DNA of 64,000 nt, taken from assembly GCA_958450365.1 (NCBI GenBank), contig CAUEEP010000438.1:124001-188000 (forward strand). Reading direction: 5' to 3'. This document shows, piece after piece, positions 44,329 to 56,346 of the stretch (its first letter is position 1; each line of letters starts with the position of its first letter). Source of the stretch: Mesorhabditis belari (lineage: Eukaryota; Nematoda; Chromadorea; Rhabditida; Rhabditidae). The notes under the pieces were generated by a model. That model was given only the letters and a program-made list of their open reading frames with translations, had not been told where the DNA came from and ran no database searches. The translations under genes and the position numbers were made by a program.

Positions 44329-46160
44329 TCACTTCTGATAACCGAAAAGCTCAAAATCTTTGTAGTAGATCGCGTTGAAATAGGCCATTGACAAAGGATT
44401 TTGTGTAAATGAAGTTTCCAACTGTTTTGTGCGATCTTTGTCTTTATTCGCATGTGCTGTATCGGAGTAGACAACATGGAACAAGACCTAAAATATGGAC
44501 TCTAGGTTTTGTAAAGCTCAGCAATAGCTAAATTCCTTTTAATCTCTTTAATATTTATTCTCTTTAAGAGCCAAGTTCAGCTCTGAACTTAAGTATTTTA
44601 ATAGATGACTTAATGGAAGTTTGGAGCTGATGACTGATACAATTGATATTGTCCAATAGTCTACCTGATCAGAATAGAACTTCGGCACTTTAGCCTCTTC
44701 AAAAGCTGTTTTCAGTTCACTGTGCATTGCCAGTCGATCTCCTTCATTGCGGATTAAGTGAAACTTCTGACTGTTGTGAGACAAAATGCAGAACCTAAAG
44801 CTCTAACAGTAAACTTCTTTTGTTCAGAATAGAACTTTGGCACTTTAAAGACAAAATGAACCTAGAATTGTACAAGTATTAAAACTTCTTTCTTATCTGA
44901 TTACCAGGTTTGCGGCTGTGCATGGTATTCAACGATTTTTTGATCAGAATCTTTGAAATGAGTGCCATGAGTCGATCTCGTCGTGAGCAAAGTGTAGACA
45001 TCTTTTGTGAATTCGTGAATATTTGCCGAGCCGCACATTTGGAGTTGCCTGGAAAATAGCTAACAATAGCTTTTAGAGACAAGAACAAGTATGTCTTTTA
45101 AACTTTTAAACTAACAGAAACTTTTAAAAAAATAGCAAGTATGTCTAGTATTTGATACAATCACTCACTCGCATAGGTATCTATAGAGCGAAAGAAAGCG
45201 CTTAAGCGGGTGACGAATGACGGCAATCAGCGTGTCTTCTTGATTCGGTTCCCATGTATTGTTTTGACTTCGAATCCCACTCAACTTCTTGTACCAGCCT
45301 TCCGCTTGACAATTGCTGAAGGAAAATTTTGAATCTCAAGTTTATGCTTGAGACAGAACCTTACAGGCTTGCAATTCAGTGGACTTAGCTAATTCAAAAT
45401 GAACAATTCAGGCTAATACAAGATGATCCAAAAGTTCTGGCAGAACTTTTCGTAAAAGCAGCTAGCAAATGTCTAACTTATTTCAAAAGTGGTAAGTGTT
45501 ATATAGAGATTTAAAGCCCGGGAACTTGGCTACATTTACGTACCAAAAGCTTTCGAATTGGAGTCATATAACACATGTGACAAGCTTTCGAATTCTCTTG
45601 ATCAATTCAATATTGATTTTTTCGGCACTCTAGTCATCCAACTTTCCTTCTTTCTTCACTTTTCCTTACCTCGATTGCTTTCCCTGTCCATATTCCACTT
45701 TGAATGGAATCCCTTTATAATATCGAAAAAGATCGCACAGAATAATTTGCATAATTGTAGCTCCGTTCTTTGGAATTTGACAAAAAAGATGCCCGCCTCA
45801 TGGAAATTCTGAATGGTTGGGAGTTTTGACAAAACATTGTTCACCTCACCGAACCTGGCTGATCTTGAGCTGGTCGGATCGGGATTTGCGGGACTGTTGG
45901 TGAATCTAGAACGTTAATTCAGTATTTTCTTGCTTTATCCTTTGTTTTGTCTACATTTTAAGGCTTGAAAATTGCTCTAATTAATCATTGATCAAGTTTA
46001 AACCCGATTCAAATGGACCTTACAGCTGAATTTGGTCAAATCTGAGATCAAAACTGTTCCAGATAAGGTTAAATATTCAATTTTTACCTGCTGATTTGAT
46101 TGAATCATCTCCTTGACTTGATAAAACAAGAAAGCTGGCAAAAAGACAAAAAGAAATCAT
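44329..46160 (-). CDS. carbohydrate sulfotransferase-like protein, two homopolymer frameshifts
   Basis: Seven exons: 46160-46088, 45905-45850, 45808-45670, 45315-45169, 45048-44904, 44794-44665, 44487-44329, about 283 residues. A signal peptide (MISFCLFASFLVLSSQG) precedes the 5'-phosphosulfate-loop-like CQIPKNGATIMQIILCDLF. Then comes the 3'-phosphate-binding-like AVIRHPLKRFLSLYRYLCE, the HAQPQTWFC block and the terminal YFNAIYYKDFELFGY, in the order of nematode PAPS-dependent Golgi sulfotransferases. All junctions fit except two: a run of six T on the coding strand in exon 3 needs seven, and a run of seven A in exon 5 (plus-strand T-run at 44935-44941) needs six. Both look like homopolymer miscalls, though pseudogenisation is possible. 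Confidence 0.75.
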
Positions 46161-46541
46161 CTAAAATCAGAAAAAATGAATCTGTGTGAAGCTTCACACA
46201 AAAATTCAGAATGCTTAGCGCTAGTAATTTGAGCTGACACTGTTTGCAGACAGTCATTTGAGCAAAACAACGACAAGCTCTGGCTTTCTTGACTGAAAGA
46301 AAAGATCGAAATGAAAAGGAAATTCCATTCGATCTTTATCTTCTGACAAATTGCACTTTCGATTTTGATGTCGAACTTTGTGCTTCATTAGCATTGCGTT
46401 GAAGTTTCACGTGCTTTTTTTCTTTTTTCATTTTTACTTTTCAAGTTTCATTAAAATTCTAGACTTGATGTACAAAAAAGACTTGTGAAAATCAAGAAAA
46501 CAAAAATATTTAGCCAACTTTTCAAGCGTTTTGTACAAATT
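46161..46541. other. divergent promoter interval
   Basis: It separates the minus-strand sulfotransferase-like gene from the plus-strand protease gene, so both promoters should lie here. I see no specific motif beyond AT-rich sequence and TTTCAAG-like runs. Confidence 0.4.
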
Positions 46542-49500
46542 ATGTCATTCTACAAAATAAGTATTCTTTGTTTTTTACCGTGGATGGTTTTTGGGCATAA
46601 TGAAAGTGATGTAAGCTTTATAATGGAAGTTCAAGTCTTGCTTAAGGAAAATTTCTAGAAAATGTAATATTTATCAGTTCAGAAACGTGTTCTGAAGGTT
46701 TATAATGGTGGAGAAGTGATGAATCACTATCCATTCATGGCGGCCATCTTTATAAATACGAGTAAAGGGTCAGTGATCATTTTTGCCTTTTTGTTTTTTT
46801 TGTGTTTTTGTCGATGATCATTTTTGCTAACGAACCACAAAGTCAATCTTTTGAGCAGCTTGGTCAAATCTCAAATCAGTCAGGGTTTTTTCGGTGTTGA
46901 ACCTAGAATTGGCAGGCTAATTTGATGTGATTTAGCCCTGGCTTTTCTGGGTTCTGATCCCTTTTTCTGGGTTCACACGGCTGGCCTAAGCATTTCGACT
47001 TTAACTACTTCTCTTTCTGTTAGACTTTAACTACTCCTCTTTACATGGTGATCAAAAAGTTACAAAAGAAGCTCGATTTTTCAGCTAAAACCCAAATCGA
47101 AATTCAACTTACTATATCGTATTTTGAAGCTGAAACTCTGGGGAGCATTTCTACACCTAAACCATCCTGATCAAAGCCACCTAGCTCTTCAAAGAACCAT
47201 TGTAGTGCGCTGGAGGCAAACTGTCATCGCGCTCACCTATTTGAAACTCTTTTCAATTGAAAAATCCTTCAAAAGACCTTTTAAATCTACAATTTTGTTT
47301 CAAGTAACAGTTCAATTGTTATTTTAAAAGAATCAAATCTCTCGTCAAAATAAAAACGTAAAATAGTCTTCAAAAACATGCGAAACTGTGTTTGTCTGAT
47401 GGGCGGTTTGCCTCGAATGCAGGCTTCTTGAAAAGGGTAAAAATTTCTGATCGGAGTCTTACTTATAAAAATGTTCATCAGAATTTCAGCATCAAAATAC
47501 TATAAAATACGGGAAATTTTGTTTTAGCCTTTTGTTTTAGCTTTCATTTAAAAAATGAGTCATTTACAAGTGTGCGGGGACTTTTTGATCACCCTGCAAA
47601 ATCGAAAACAGCAACTTTAGCTGGATGTATGCTTGCGGGGGAACGGTGATTGCCCGGGAATGGATCCTCACAGTTGCACATTGTTTGGAAGAGATGGTGC
47701 AGCAGCCAAAACGGTGAGTACCGTAAATATTCCAATAGACCCGGGTCTTCTATTTTTCAACCCCCCAAAATCGGTCGGCCAAAAAGTAAGTAGGGGTCCC
47801 CCACTTGAATCAATATTTTAAAATTGTTAAAAACTACAGGGTGCGCCGTAATTGGCGCAACAAAATAAAGTTCTGATTTTAAGGCAGACAAGAGGAAAAA
47901 AAGACAAATTTTTCACTGAATAACATTTATTGTACAGTAACAATTATAAATGAAATATCAAATTCGAATCGGCCATCATTAGCATTTGAGCAGGCGTTTT
48001 GGGAAGGCGTCAATGGTGGCGACCAAATAGGCTGGATCGAGCTCTTCCCACACTTTCAACGGTGATTTCTTCAAGCTTTCTATGTTTTCTGGGGCTTTGA
48101 ATAAGCTCTGGCTTCTAGAAAGGTAAATATCTTTTCATCTGTGAAAAACATATTGTGATGGTCGATTCCATTGAGGCGCGTTAATAACTGATCCGCTTTC
48201 AATTTCCGCTTGTTTTTAGCGGCACTCAAAAGAAGTTGAGCCTTGTTTTTCTTGTAAGCAGTAAGTTTGCGCCTATTTTTGAGGTGCTTGAAATCGCCAT
48301 CTTCTTTGCCATTTGCCTTGCCGACTGGTTTGGCTTCTTCCAAATTCGGTCCCTCACTCGCTTGATGTTTGTCTTTGTGACGACAGTTGGACGTCTACCG
48401 CTTCTTGGTGCATCAGCAATTGTTCCCGTAGTTTCGTATAGTACGGAAAATGACACTTCTGTCGACTTTAAGACGCTTATTATACTCCGGCACCGAGACT
48501 CCTCGCTTGTGCAATTCGATGATCGATTGTCGATGGGGATTTTCCAGCCATTCTAAAAAACAACACATTTTATATGAAAAAGTCTCAATTATATTCCAAA
48601 TACAATAAAAACACAAAATAAAACCAGAAATGAAGCTTAAATCAATGAGTTATTGTCCTTCAATCAGCGTGATACCTTGTTGCGACAATTATGGCTCACC
48701 TTGTATTCGAAACGATAGACCTTGGTTCAAAACGCACCAAAAACATGTTTAAATGTGAAATTATTTTCTTACCCAGACCCCATAAAGAATCTCCCAAAAA
48801 AATCCCTGTGGAAATCTTTGAATTTTTTGAAAGTGATAAATGATCCGATGTTTCCAATTTTACTACCGAGGATGAAATTCTTCTATCTAAACCTAAATCT
48901 CCCATTCTAGCTAAAAAGAAGTCCGGAAAAGTCTCGATTTTGAGGGGTCGAGAGAGGGGTATTCTATTGGAGAAGGGTAGATTAGAATAATTACGATAGT
49001 TGGGTTTTGAGCAAGTCTTTGCACTTTCCCTTTCAGCCTCGTACTTGCGAAAGATCTCCTCGTTTTGGTGGGAACTAAACGAGTCAAACAGCCATTGGAC
49101 ACAACTCACGTCGGTCTTTTTCTTGTTCCTTTTAAAGCTTCAAATCTAGTCTTTAACTTAATCTAAACTTTGATAAGAAGATGAGAAGATTGAAGATTGA
49201 AGATGTGAAGATTTAGATGAGAAGATTTAGATGAGAAGATTCGTGGCTGCATATTTTACTCTAAAAGACGTAGAGATAGGGTTTAATGGGATTCGACGAG
49301 GAGACGTGGCTCTTTTGCAGGTTTTGACAAGATAGCTGTTTAGAAAAAGATTCAGATTTGATTTCAATTCAGCTCAAATACCCTCTTCTATTCGGTGAAA
49401 AGATCAATCGAATCGTGATCCCGAAAGCTAAGCCAAGTCTCGCCGAGGGGCAGATCATTGGATGGGGAATGATGAATACAAGTGCTAATTCTCAACCTGC

Positions 49501-51774
49501 GATTCTCCAATCACTTATCATGAATCTTATTTGGAGTGTAGAAGGATGTAAAGCAAGAATATCGGATGCTGATGATAAGGAACGGTTTGATGAAACTCAA
49601 CTCTGTGCTTATAGTTTGGATGCGGGTGCTTGTGAGGTACAGGTTTTCGTTTTTTCCAAGATTGAAAAGTGTACATCGGCGCGAAACATGGTAAAAATGT
49701 GTTTTCTGATGAAATTTCTTCTAATATATACCATTCGACGCAGAATTTTGTGCTGATTCCAAAGATCATAATGATTTTGAAAGCCGTCTGACCAAAAAGC
49801 AGCTCTTTCTGAAGAGTCCAAAAAATTAAAAGTCGATCATATTTTCAAGATCATAGCAAAAAATTTTCTAGTCTGCAATCAGATTTCGCTTTGTTTTTAT
49901 TTAAAAGAAGAGCTTTGAAAAGTTTTTTTACATTTTAACATCAAACAAATTATTTTATAAACCTAGAGTTTTTAAAGTATTGGGTTGGGGAGAATGAGTC
50001 GGCGCCGAAAATCAAAGAAATTTCTAAAACTTATAGCAGACTTTGTCAAATGATATGCGTTTGATATCCGTAGAAGGGTAACTAATTCTCTACAAAATAA
50101 TATTTAAAAGAGAACTCAAACAGCGCCTCAACTCAACAAAGGATCATTTTTTCACAAAATCGATAAACTGTCATCTAGAGTAAACGGTTGGAGGGATCTT
50201 CCTGAAAATTTGGCAACTTATGTAATTGAGTGTGCTCTATCTTTTTTATATAAACACCAAAGGAGGTTTATGTGGAAGAAACTGTTCAAGCAATGAGTCG
50301 GACTTTTGTCATTTTGATTAGCTGTGTTTGGGAATCCATAAAATCCCAAAAAAGAAAAGCTTTGTGGAATCTCTCAAAAGCCATTTTGTAAAGAAATAGT
50401 GGACCATTTTGATGAAACAAAACGTGTATTTAAAGAAGGTTTTATGGGTGCAAAAAGTTTCTTTAAATTTCGGCGCCGACTCATTCTCCCCAACCCAATA
50501 GAAAGTCCACCAATTTTCCGAAAACATGGGTAAAGTTTGGAGGCCTGGTTTTCAAAAAAAGTTTATTAGAAAAAAAAAATTTCGTTTAATAATTTTTCTT
50601 TTACATTTTGTTGCAGTTATTTTGGTAAAAAAGTATGCAAAAATATCCTTTCTATAAAAAGTTATGTTATGGTTATGGTTTTAGGGACGAGCACCAGAAA
50701 ACAGCGCAAAAGGACAGCTTTTTCCATGTTATCTTTATTTTAATGCTCAAAATGTTCAAAAATCTTAGAGTTTATTAAGAAGTGATGCTATAATAATATT
50801 GAAAAAGTTGAAATCAGCACACAATTCTACGTCGAATGGTATAGATTAGAAGAAATTTCATCAGAAAACGCATTTCGCGCGGATGTGCAGTGAGAGATTT
50901 GTTTCATGATCACTGAGCACTGCAATTGGTTTTCGTTTGGCGGTAGTGATGAACATAATCACACACTCGTTTACATTCAATTTTCGCTTTGATCAAACAA
51001 ATTTCAACTCCAGGGTGACTCTGGTGGGCCACTCTTTCGAGCATTCCCGCATTCTCGCTCCATTCTCCTCGGATTGGTCTCAATGGTGCAAGAATGTAAC
51101 TATGAGGGAGAAAATATCGGTGAATTGTAAAAGCCAGCATTCTCCAAAACATCAACTCTTTAGGCATTTTTGTGAACGTGATCAAATGCTGTGATTGGAT
51201 TCAGAAAATCACTGGAATCGATGATATTTGTGTCGACATTCCAGACCCGAAGAAACCCGATCCAGCAACAATTTCCGCGGCTGATATGACAAAGCTGGCT
51301 TTCTGCGAGTTTTGTCCGGTGAGTAACCAAATTTTAACGTTAAAGCTAGTTCTGCTGATAAATGTTACATTGCCAGATTGCCCTTGACTGGGTGAAAGAT
51401 TTTCTCGATGATCCACAAGGGAAAGACTTGGAACCAACGGTGTTCGCTGGGAGAGTTGCTGAGAAATGTGCATCATACAGTCTTTCAGAAGGAAAAATCA
51501 AAAATGTGGGTTTTTTAGGAACTCTTAGACCTGGACAAGTGCTTAGCAGTATATGATTTCCCAATTGTATTGCTGAAGTTGTTGGAAAATCCAAGCTGAG
51601 ACTGAAAACTGCCATAGTTAGCCAAGCGAAGTTTTCAGCGATCCAACTGCAAAACGACTGTTTACACAATTGTTCTGACTGAGCTGAAGAAAGTGAAAGA
51701 AAACGCAATCAAAGGAAAAGAGGCCGAATTGTGCAAAAATTGGTTTCCCACTCAAGAATGTATTGCAATGAACT
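46542..51774 (+). CDS. trypsin-like serine protease fused to a saposin-like region
   Basis: Exons 46542-46610, 46683-46768, 47621-47712, 49037-49113, 49268-49320, 49373-49636, 51014-51119, 51164-51318 and 51377-51505 join in phase, with one or more 3' exons to about 51774. Signal peptide MSFYKISILCFLPWMVFG; S1 activation site KVYNGGEVMNHYPFMAAI; His in LTVAHC; Asp in RRGDVALLQ; IIGWG; Ser in GDSGGPL (51014). All three catalytic residues are present. Exon 51164-51318 runs from the protease C-terminal helix (NVIKCCDWIQKIT) through a Pro/Asp linker into FCEFCPIALDWVKDFL, the first cysteine pair of a saposin-like fold. EKC and, further on, SNCKTTVYTIVLTEL...ELC...QEC continue it. The last introns are unresolved (a 13-nt gap cannot be an intron). 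Probably a secreted digestive or defence protease with a lipid/membrane-binding tail. Confidence 0.85.
47837..48703 (-). mobile_element. Tc1/mariner-superfamily (maT-like) element, degenerate
   Basis: 867 bp with TA at 47835-47836 and 48704-48705. Terminal repeats CAGGGTGCGCCGTAATTGGC and the inverse CAATTATGGCTCACCTTG. Minus-strand frames hold transposase pieces: LHKRGVSVPEYNKRL (helix-turn-helix), TIADAPRSGRRPTVVT (hinge) and MFFTDEKIFTF (first catalytic Asp). They are in different frames and nothing follows the first Asp, so it is a deleted copy. It lies in the third intron of the protease gene. Confidence 0.85.
49981..50498. mobile_element. inverted-repeat element family E, copy 2 (518 bp)
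   Basis: TA duplications at 49979-49980 and 50499-50500. Termini TGGGTTGGGGAGAATGAGTC and the inverse GACTCATTCTCCCCAACCC extend to GGCGCCGAAA/TTTCGGCGCC. Same family as 34501-35535. It lies in the intron just before the GDSGGPL exon of the protease gene. Confidence 0.85.
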
Positions 51775-51989
51775 GGGACTCAAAGAAGTAAATGAGTTCA
51801 ATAAATGGATGCATCATCGTTCATTGTATCACTTTCTACAATATCTACTGCATAGAACATACAAAACACATTTTCAGTCCAGTTGCACTTGTTTTTACTC
51901 AACTAATAGTGAAAAAATCCTCCTTTTCTTGGAAATTCTCATAGAGTGATGTGAGAGTCTTGAATCTATTACTGGGCCAATTTAAGAAT

Positions 51990-52860
51990 TGCGACCTTTT
52001 TCCGAGAAAATCCTGGGTTGGCGCTTTAAAGCGTGGTAAAACTACCGTACTCCTCCTAATCTGTGCGAAATTTCATTTTTTTTATTCTTGTTCCTTTCAT
52101 TTTATTCTTTTTGCGTTTTTCTGATGTAGTTGCGTTTCTGGCTGTTTCCCTGAATCATGGTCGTTTGAAAGTTGGGGTCGACGTTGGGCGACATTGCACA
52201 AAATCCCTCGTGGGCTCAATAGGATATCACAAAGTTGGCAAGGATATCTCTCTTGGCTGTATGTGAAGGTCTTCACAAACATTTGCGTGTCCGAGATAAC
52301 GCAATGCGTACCAAGCCTTGCGTTTTGCTGGAATGCTAAAATTGTTGTTCATACGCTTGTTCTTTGAATTCTGATCAAATAAACTGGTGCATGTGGAACT
52401 TAATAAAATAAAAAACAATTTCAGAAGACTTTTTATTAAAAAAAAAATTGCAAAAGACCACGAAACGAACTTTTTTTGACAAAAGACCACGAAACTTTCA
52501 AAAGGTGATTCAGGGAAACAGCCGCATTTCTTTTTTTAGTAAACAAAAAGGATAAAGCTAAGTTCCGTTTTTAACAGCATTTTCTGTGGCGGAAGCTTTG
52601 TTTGTAGAGTTTTTAGATCCACCTTCTTCCCGACGATCTGTTCCACGAACTTGATGTCAACTAATGTTAAGTTAAGTAGTTTTTATCATTTTCTATGGCG
52701 GAAGCTTTGTTTTTTGACTTTTTATTTGAAAAGGCCTTCAAAAGAATAAAATGAAATGAACAAGAATAAAAAAAATGAAATTTCGCGTAAATTGAAGGGA
52801 TACCGTAGTTTTACCACGGTTTAAAGCGTCAACCCAGGATTTTCTCGGAAAAAGATCGCA
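51990..52860. mobile_element. foldback element family F, 871 bp
   Basis: Arms of about 120 bp: 51990-52110 (TTTCCGAGAAAATCCTGGGT, GGTAAAACTACCGTAC...) is inverted at 52738-52860. An inner pair (GGCTGTTTCCCTGAATCA / TGATTCAGGGAAACAGCC) lies at about 52140 and 52510. No transposase. A lone arm is at 228-355. Confidence 0.8.
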
Positions 52861-52982
52861 AGGACTTTAAGATCTTCTCGAGTTGCTCAAGCGCAAATTA
52901 TCTAGTTGTTTGACTTACTTACTTACTGTTTGGCTTGTCTTGGCCTGGTAATTTTACTCTAGGAACAATGTAGGAACAATTA

Positions 52983-54242
52983 CTAGGTTGGCGCAAATGA
53001 AATTTCGTTTTTTTACAAACATTAAAGTCATCCAAAATTTTTTTAGATAACAATTTATTTAAAACAATAAGCACCATTATTATCTATGACATCCCTCCAA
53101 CGTTGCTTCAGATTGCGGATCCCCTTCTCAAAGAACGCTTGATTCTGTGATGCAAAGTAGTTGGTCACCCAATTTTCGACTTCTTTTGCATTCTTAAACT
53201 GGCAATTCTCAAGGGAATGTTGCATCGATCTGAAAAGGTGAAAATCGGAGGGTGTTAAGTCTGGACTATACGGCGCATGTGGTAAGACCTTCCATCCTAG
53301 CTTCTCTAGTTCCTTACAAGAGGTTTTTGCCGTGTGAGCTGGAGCATTATCACGGAGAAAGTTGATAGTTGAGGGATTTAGGCCTTTTTCACGCAAAATT
53401 TCGTCAACCTTCTTGAGTTGTTGAATAAAATAAGATGAATCGACTGTTTTTCCGGGCTCTAATAATTCAAAATGAACAAGTCCATTGATATTCCACCAGC
53501 AAGACAACATCACTTTGCGCCCATGATAATCCGGCTTTGGAGTTGGAATTGGCGCTTGACCTTTGCTCAGCCATTGTCTTTTTCGAGAAGTATTATCAAA
53601 GTGAATCCACTTCTCATCCATCGTCAAGATATTCTCAAAAAAATGGCTTCTTTTCGACTTATGGAGCAAGATATGGCTGATCGAAACGCGTGCTCCTAGA
53701 TTCTCAACACTCAATTGATGTGGAACCCATTGTCCATTACGATTTGTCTTTCCAATTATTTCCAAATGGCGTACAATTGTTGAATGATCACATTGAGATG
53801 TTTGGCAAGTTCTCGTGTTGTTTGCATTGGATCAGCTTCAATTAATTGTTCCAATTCATTGTTGTCGATGGCTGTGGCACGATGTCCATGCGATTCGTCT
53901 TCAAGGGATTCATTACCATCTCGGAATTGGGCAAACCAGAGCTGGCATGATCTTTCGGTGATAACCTGTTCTCCAAAGGCGGAACAGAGATCACGATGTG
54001 AATCAGCAGCGTTTTTGCCCATTTTGAAGTCATAGAGAAGACACGTGCGCAGAACATACTTTTGATCCACCATGATCTAAAGCAAAAATCAATTAAAAAG
54101 TGAAAGCTCTGACTTTGAAAAAATGCGAAAATAAAGTAAATATCCAAGAGTACAAATGCACAAAAGAACATCAAATAAGCTCTTCAGATTAAAAAAATAA
54201 GAACATTTTATATAGACCGAAATTTCTTTTGCACCAACCTAA
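52983..54242 (-). mobile_element. mariner element, 1260 bp
   Basis: TA at 52981-52982 and 54243-54244. Terminal repeats CTAGGTTGGCGCAAATGAAA and the inverse TTTCTTTTGCACCAACCTAA match at about 25 of 29 positions. Size and structure are those of a complete mariner. Its transposase is on the minus strand with one frameshift. Confidence 0.93.
53055..54073 (-). pseudogene. mariner transposase with a single frameshift
   Basis: Frame 1 (54073-53756) starts MVDQKYVLRTCLLYDFKMGK, the mariner N-terminus, with the DNA-binding region through WFAQFRDGNESLEDE and LAKHLN. Frame 2 carries on from HSTIVRHLEIIGK (about 53785, whose codons overlap the end of frame 1) to 53055. It holds the three catalytic Asp: DEKWIHFDN, RDNAPAH and PYSPDLTPSDFHLF (a DD34D spacing), ending DVIDNNGAYCFK. 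The two frames are offset by a single missing base near 53784, before HSTIVRH. Total length about 345 residues, normal for the family. Apart from that indel it looks intact, so the insertion is fairly young or the indel is an assembly error. Confidence 0.92.
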
Positions 54243-54244
54243 TA

Positions 54245-56346
54245 GACCTTCTATGGTGTTTTTCATGCATTTTCGCTTGACCTGGAAATTGGTTCATTCT
54301 GGAATGGGTTCATTCAGAAAATTGATTTATGCCGAAACAATCTTGTTCATTCTTGTCTACCACGGGTTTAAACCAAACCTAAACATGTTGAACAAGGCAT
54401 GTTTTGGTGTTAGACTTGTACTGGCTTGTCATCTTCGATCCGTTCTTGAAGTTTTCCCTTTGTCCTTTCGATTCTCTTTATGCGAATCTTTTTGCGAAAC
54501 ATCTCCTGACCTTTTCCCTTCATAAATCCCCTTTATACAACTTCTTTTTCATAGATTTCCAGGCAATTATTGCTTTTTCTGAGTTGAACTGTAGCTTGGC
54601 CTGGCTTGGCTTGGAAAATTAGGTCTAGAACGTGATCTATGAATAATTTCTTCACCGATCACTGGACACTTTCGATTCGTCTATTCAGAATTGGACACAG
54701 CATTTGGTACAAAGATCCCGTTTCCTTGCGAAAACCCACGCATGACTTGAGTGATTTGGCATCGCCTGAATGATTTTCTTTGAAATGCAACCATGATGAA
54801 TGTAGTTATTGTACTTTCAAGTTGTTGTTTTGAAAAAGCTTGGTACTTGATTTAAATTGGCTATAGAACTGATTTTATAGAATTTCATAGAATTTTATAG
54901 AAGTTCAAAGAATCTCAGCAAGTTTCCAAATCAAATACGCAAAGTTTCGGTAAATTTTTCATTTGTACTTAAAGTTTTGCCTCACAAGTTCCAATATTTG
55001 GATGCTAAACGGTAAATAGGAGGTTTTAAGGGGTAATTTTATGATTTAGAAAAAAGATAAACGTTCCAAACGTGACTATTTTCTTTTTCTGAGCATTTTT
55101 GGGGTCGAAAATAAGATCATAAGTCATCAAAGTTCTCTATTTGACGTTCCATTCAAGAGATTTCCTTTAGCTCATGCTTTTTTTAATCAACTTCTTTGAA
55201 TTCTCTTATTCAGTCTTTAAAGTGCATTGAATGAGTTTCATTCAATATTGTCCTGATTTCAAAATAGCTTTCCTTTGGCTACAGGCAAATGAAACAAAGA
55301 TCACAACTAGACCCTTTCAAATGCGGTTTCGAAAAACAATTTGGAAACTTTTTGAACTTTGGAAAGGTACAATAGCTTTGGAAAACAAAGAAAGCAAAGA
55401 AAGGCAAAGAAAAAAGCCGAGAAACTACAGCTACAGTAAACTTGTCTCATTTTTTCTATCCTTAATCAACTTTAGTTTATAGCATTCCTGATTCCTGACA
55501 ATCTTTTATCCCGAAAACCTGAAGAAGCTGAAAATTTCTGAATCGGTTTTGAAGCATCTCTGACTTTCAAAGATTATGAAAACAATTTTCTGACTAATGC
55601 TTCAAGAGATTTACCGGGCTCATGCTTTAATCCCTTTCATAAGCCACAGTTTCTATCCAGAATGGATTTTCAAATTCAAATTCATTCAACGATTTCATAT
55701 CATTTATCCTTTTTTTTGGTTCAAAACACTCGCAACTCATTTCCTTTTTATTTTTCTCTTTTCTTCTGACTCATGTAGTTTCCCAGACGGTTCAAAGTTG
55801 GCTTTTGAAAGGATTCCGGGAAGCGGATACTATGTAGCCAATGGATAGGCTCCCACGAAATCATTCTTATTGTTCTTATTGTTCTTATTGTACCTGGAGT
55901 CTGTACTGAAGAATGAACCAAGCCTTTTAAGGAAGATTTATATTATCTTTTTGCCATTACATTGCTTGGCAATTTGTCACTTTACGACCTTGTTCTCGAG
56001 GTAATTTTTCTGGTTCAAGTCAAGCTAGATAGGACCAAGACCAGTTTAGAAGTTAGCCTGGCCAGTTCTGGCCTGGCTTTGCTGCAGGCCCACAAAAAGT
56101 CTTTTGGTCATTTTGGCCTGAACCTGGCTTCCTAGCCTTACCTGGCAAATCTAGGTTTGGCTTTGTCTGACTGGCAACTGGTTTTGTCTTATCTGGCCTG
56201 GACTAGCTCAGTCAGAGTTCTAGACTAGCTCGGTCAGGCTAGCCCCGGTCCTTGGCCCCGTTTAGAACATCTCCGTTACGAAGTATTCATTCTTTCATCA
56301 AGTCTTACCATTGAAATTGACCAAAAATCTATATCTTTGTTCAGAA
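54245..56346. other. intergenic, no gene recognised
   Basis: Short frames at 54229-54525 and 55597-55848 have no recognisable domain. 56030-56260 is a dense patch of TGGCCTGGC-like low-complexity sequence. Confidence 0.45.

Noticed and set aside
48236..48556. Plus-strand 106-codon frame at 48236
   Set aside because: Antisense shadow of the maT-like transposase remnant.
49979..50500. Truncation of the protease gene by the family E insertion
   Set aside because: The insertion lies within an intron; exons on both sides join in phase.
50690..50800. A TTTTAG-initiated exon reading GRAPENSAKGQLF as the missing catalytic-serine exon of the protease
   Set aside because: A true GDSGGPL exon with matching phase was found at 51014-51119.
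51201..51708. Minus-strand frames of 91 and 120 codons at 51201-51476 and 51346-51708
   Set aside because: Both lie opposite the protease/saposin exons and have no domain or splice logic of their own.
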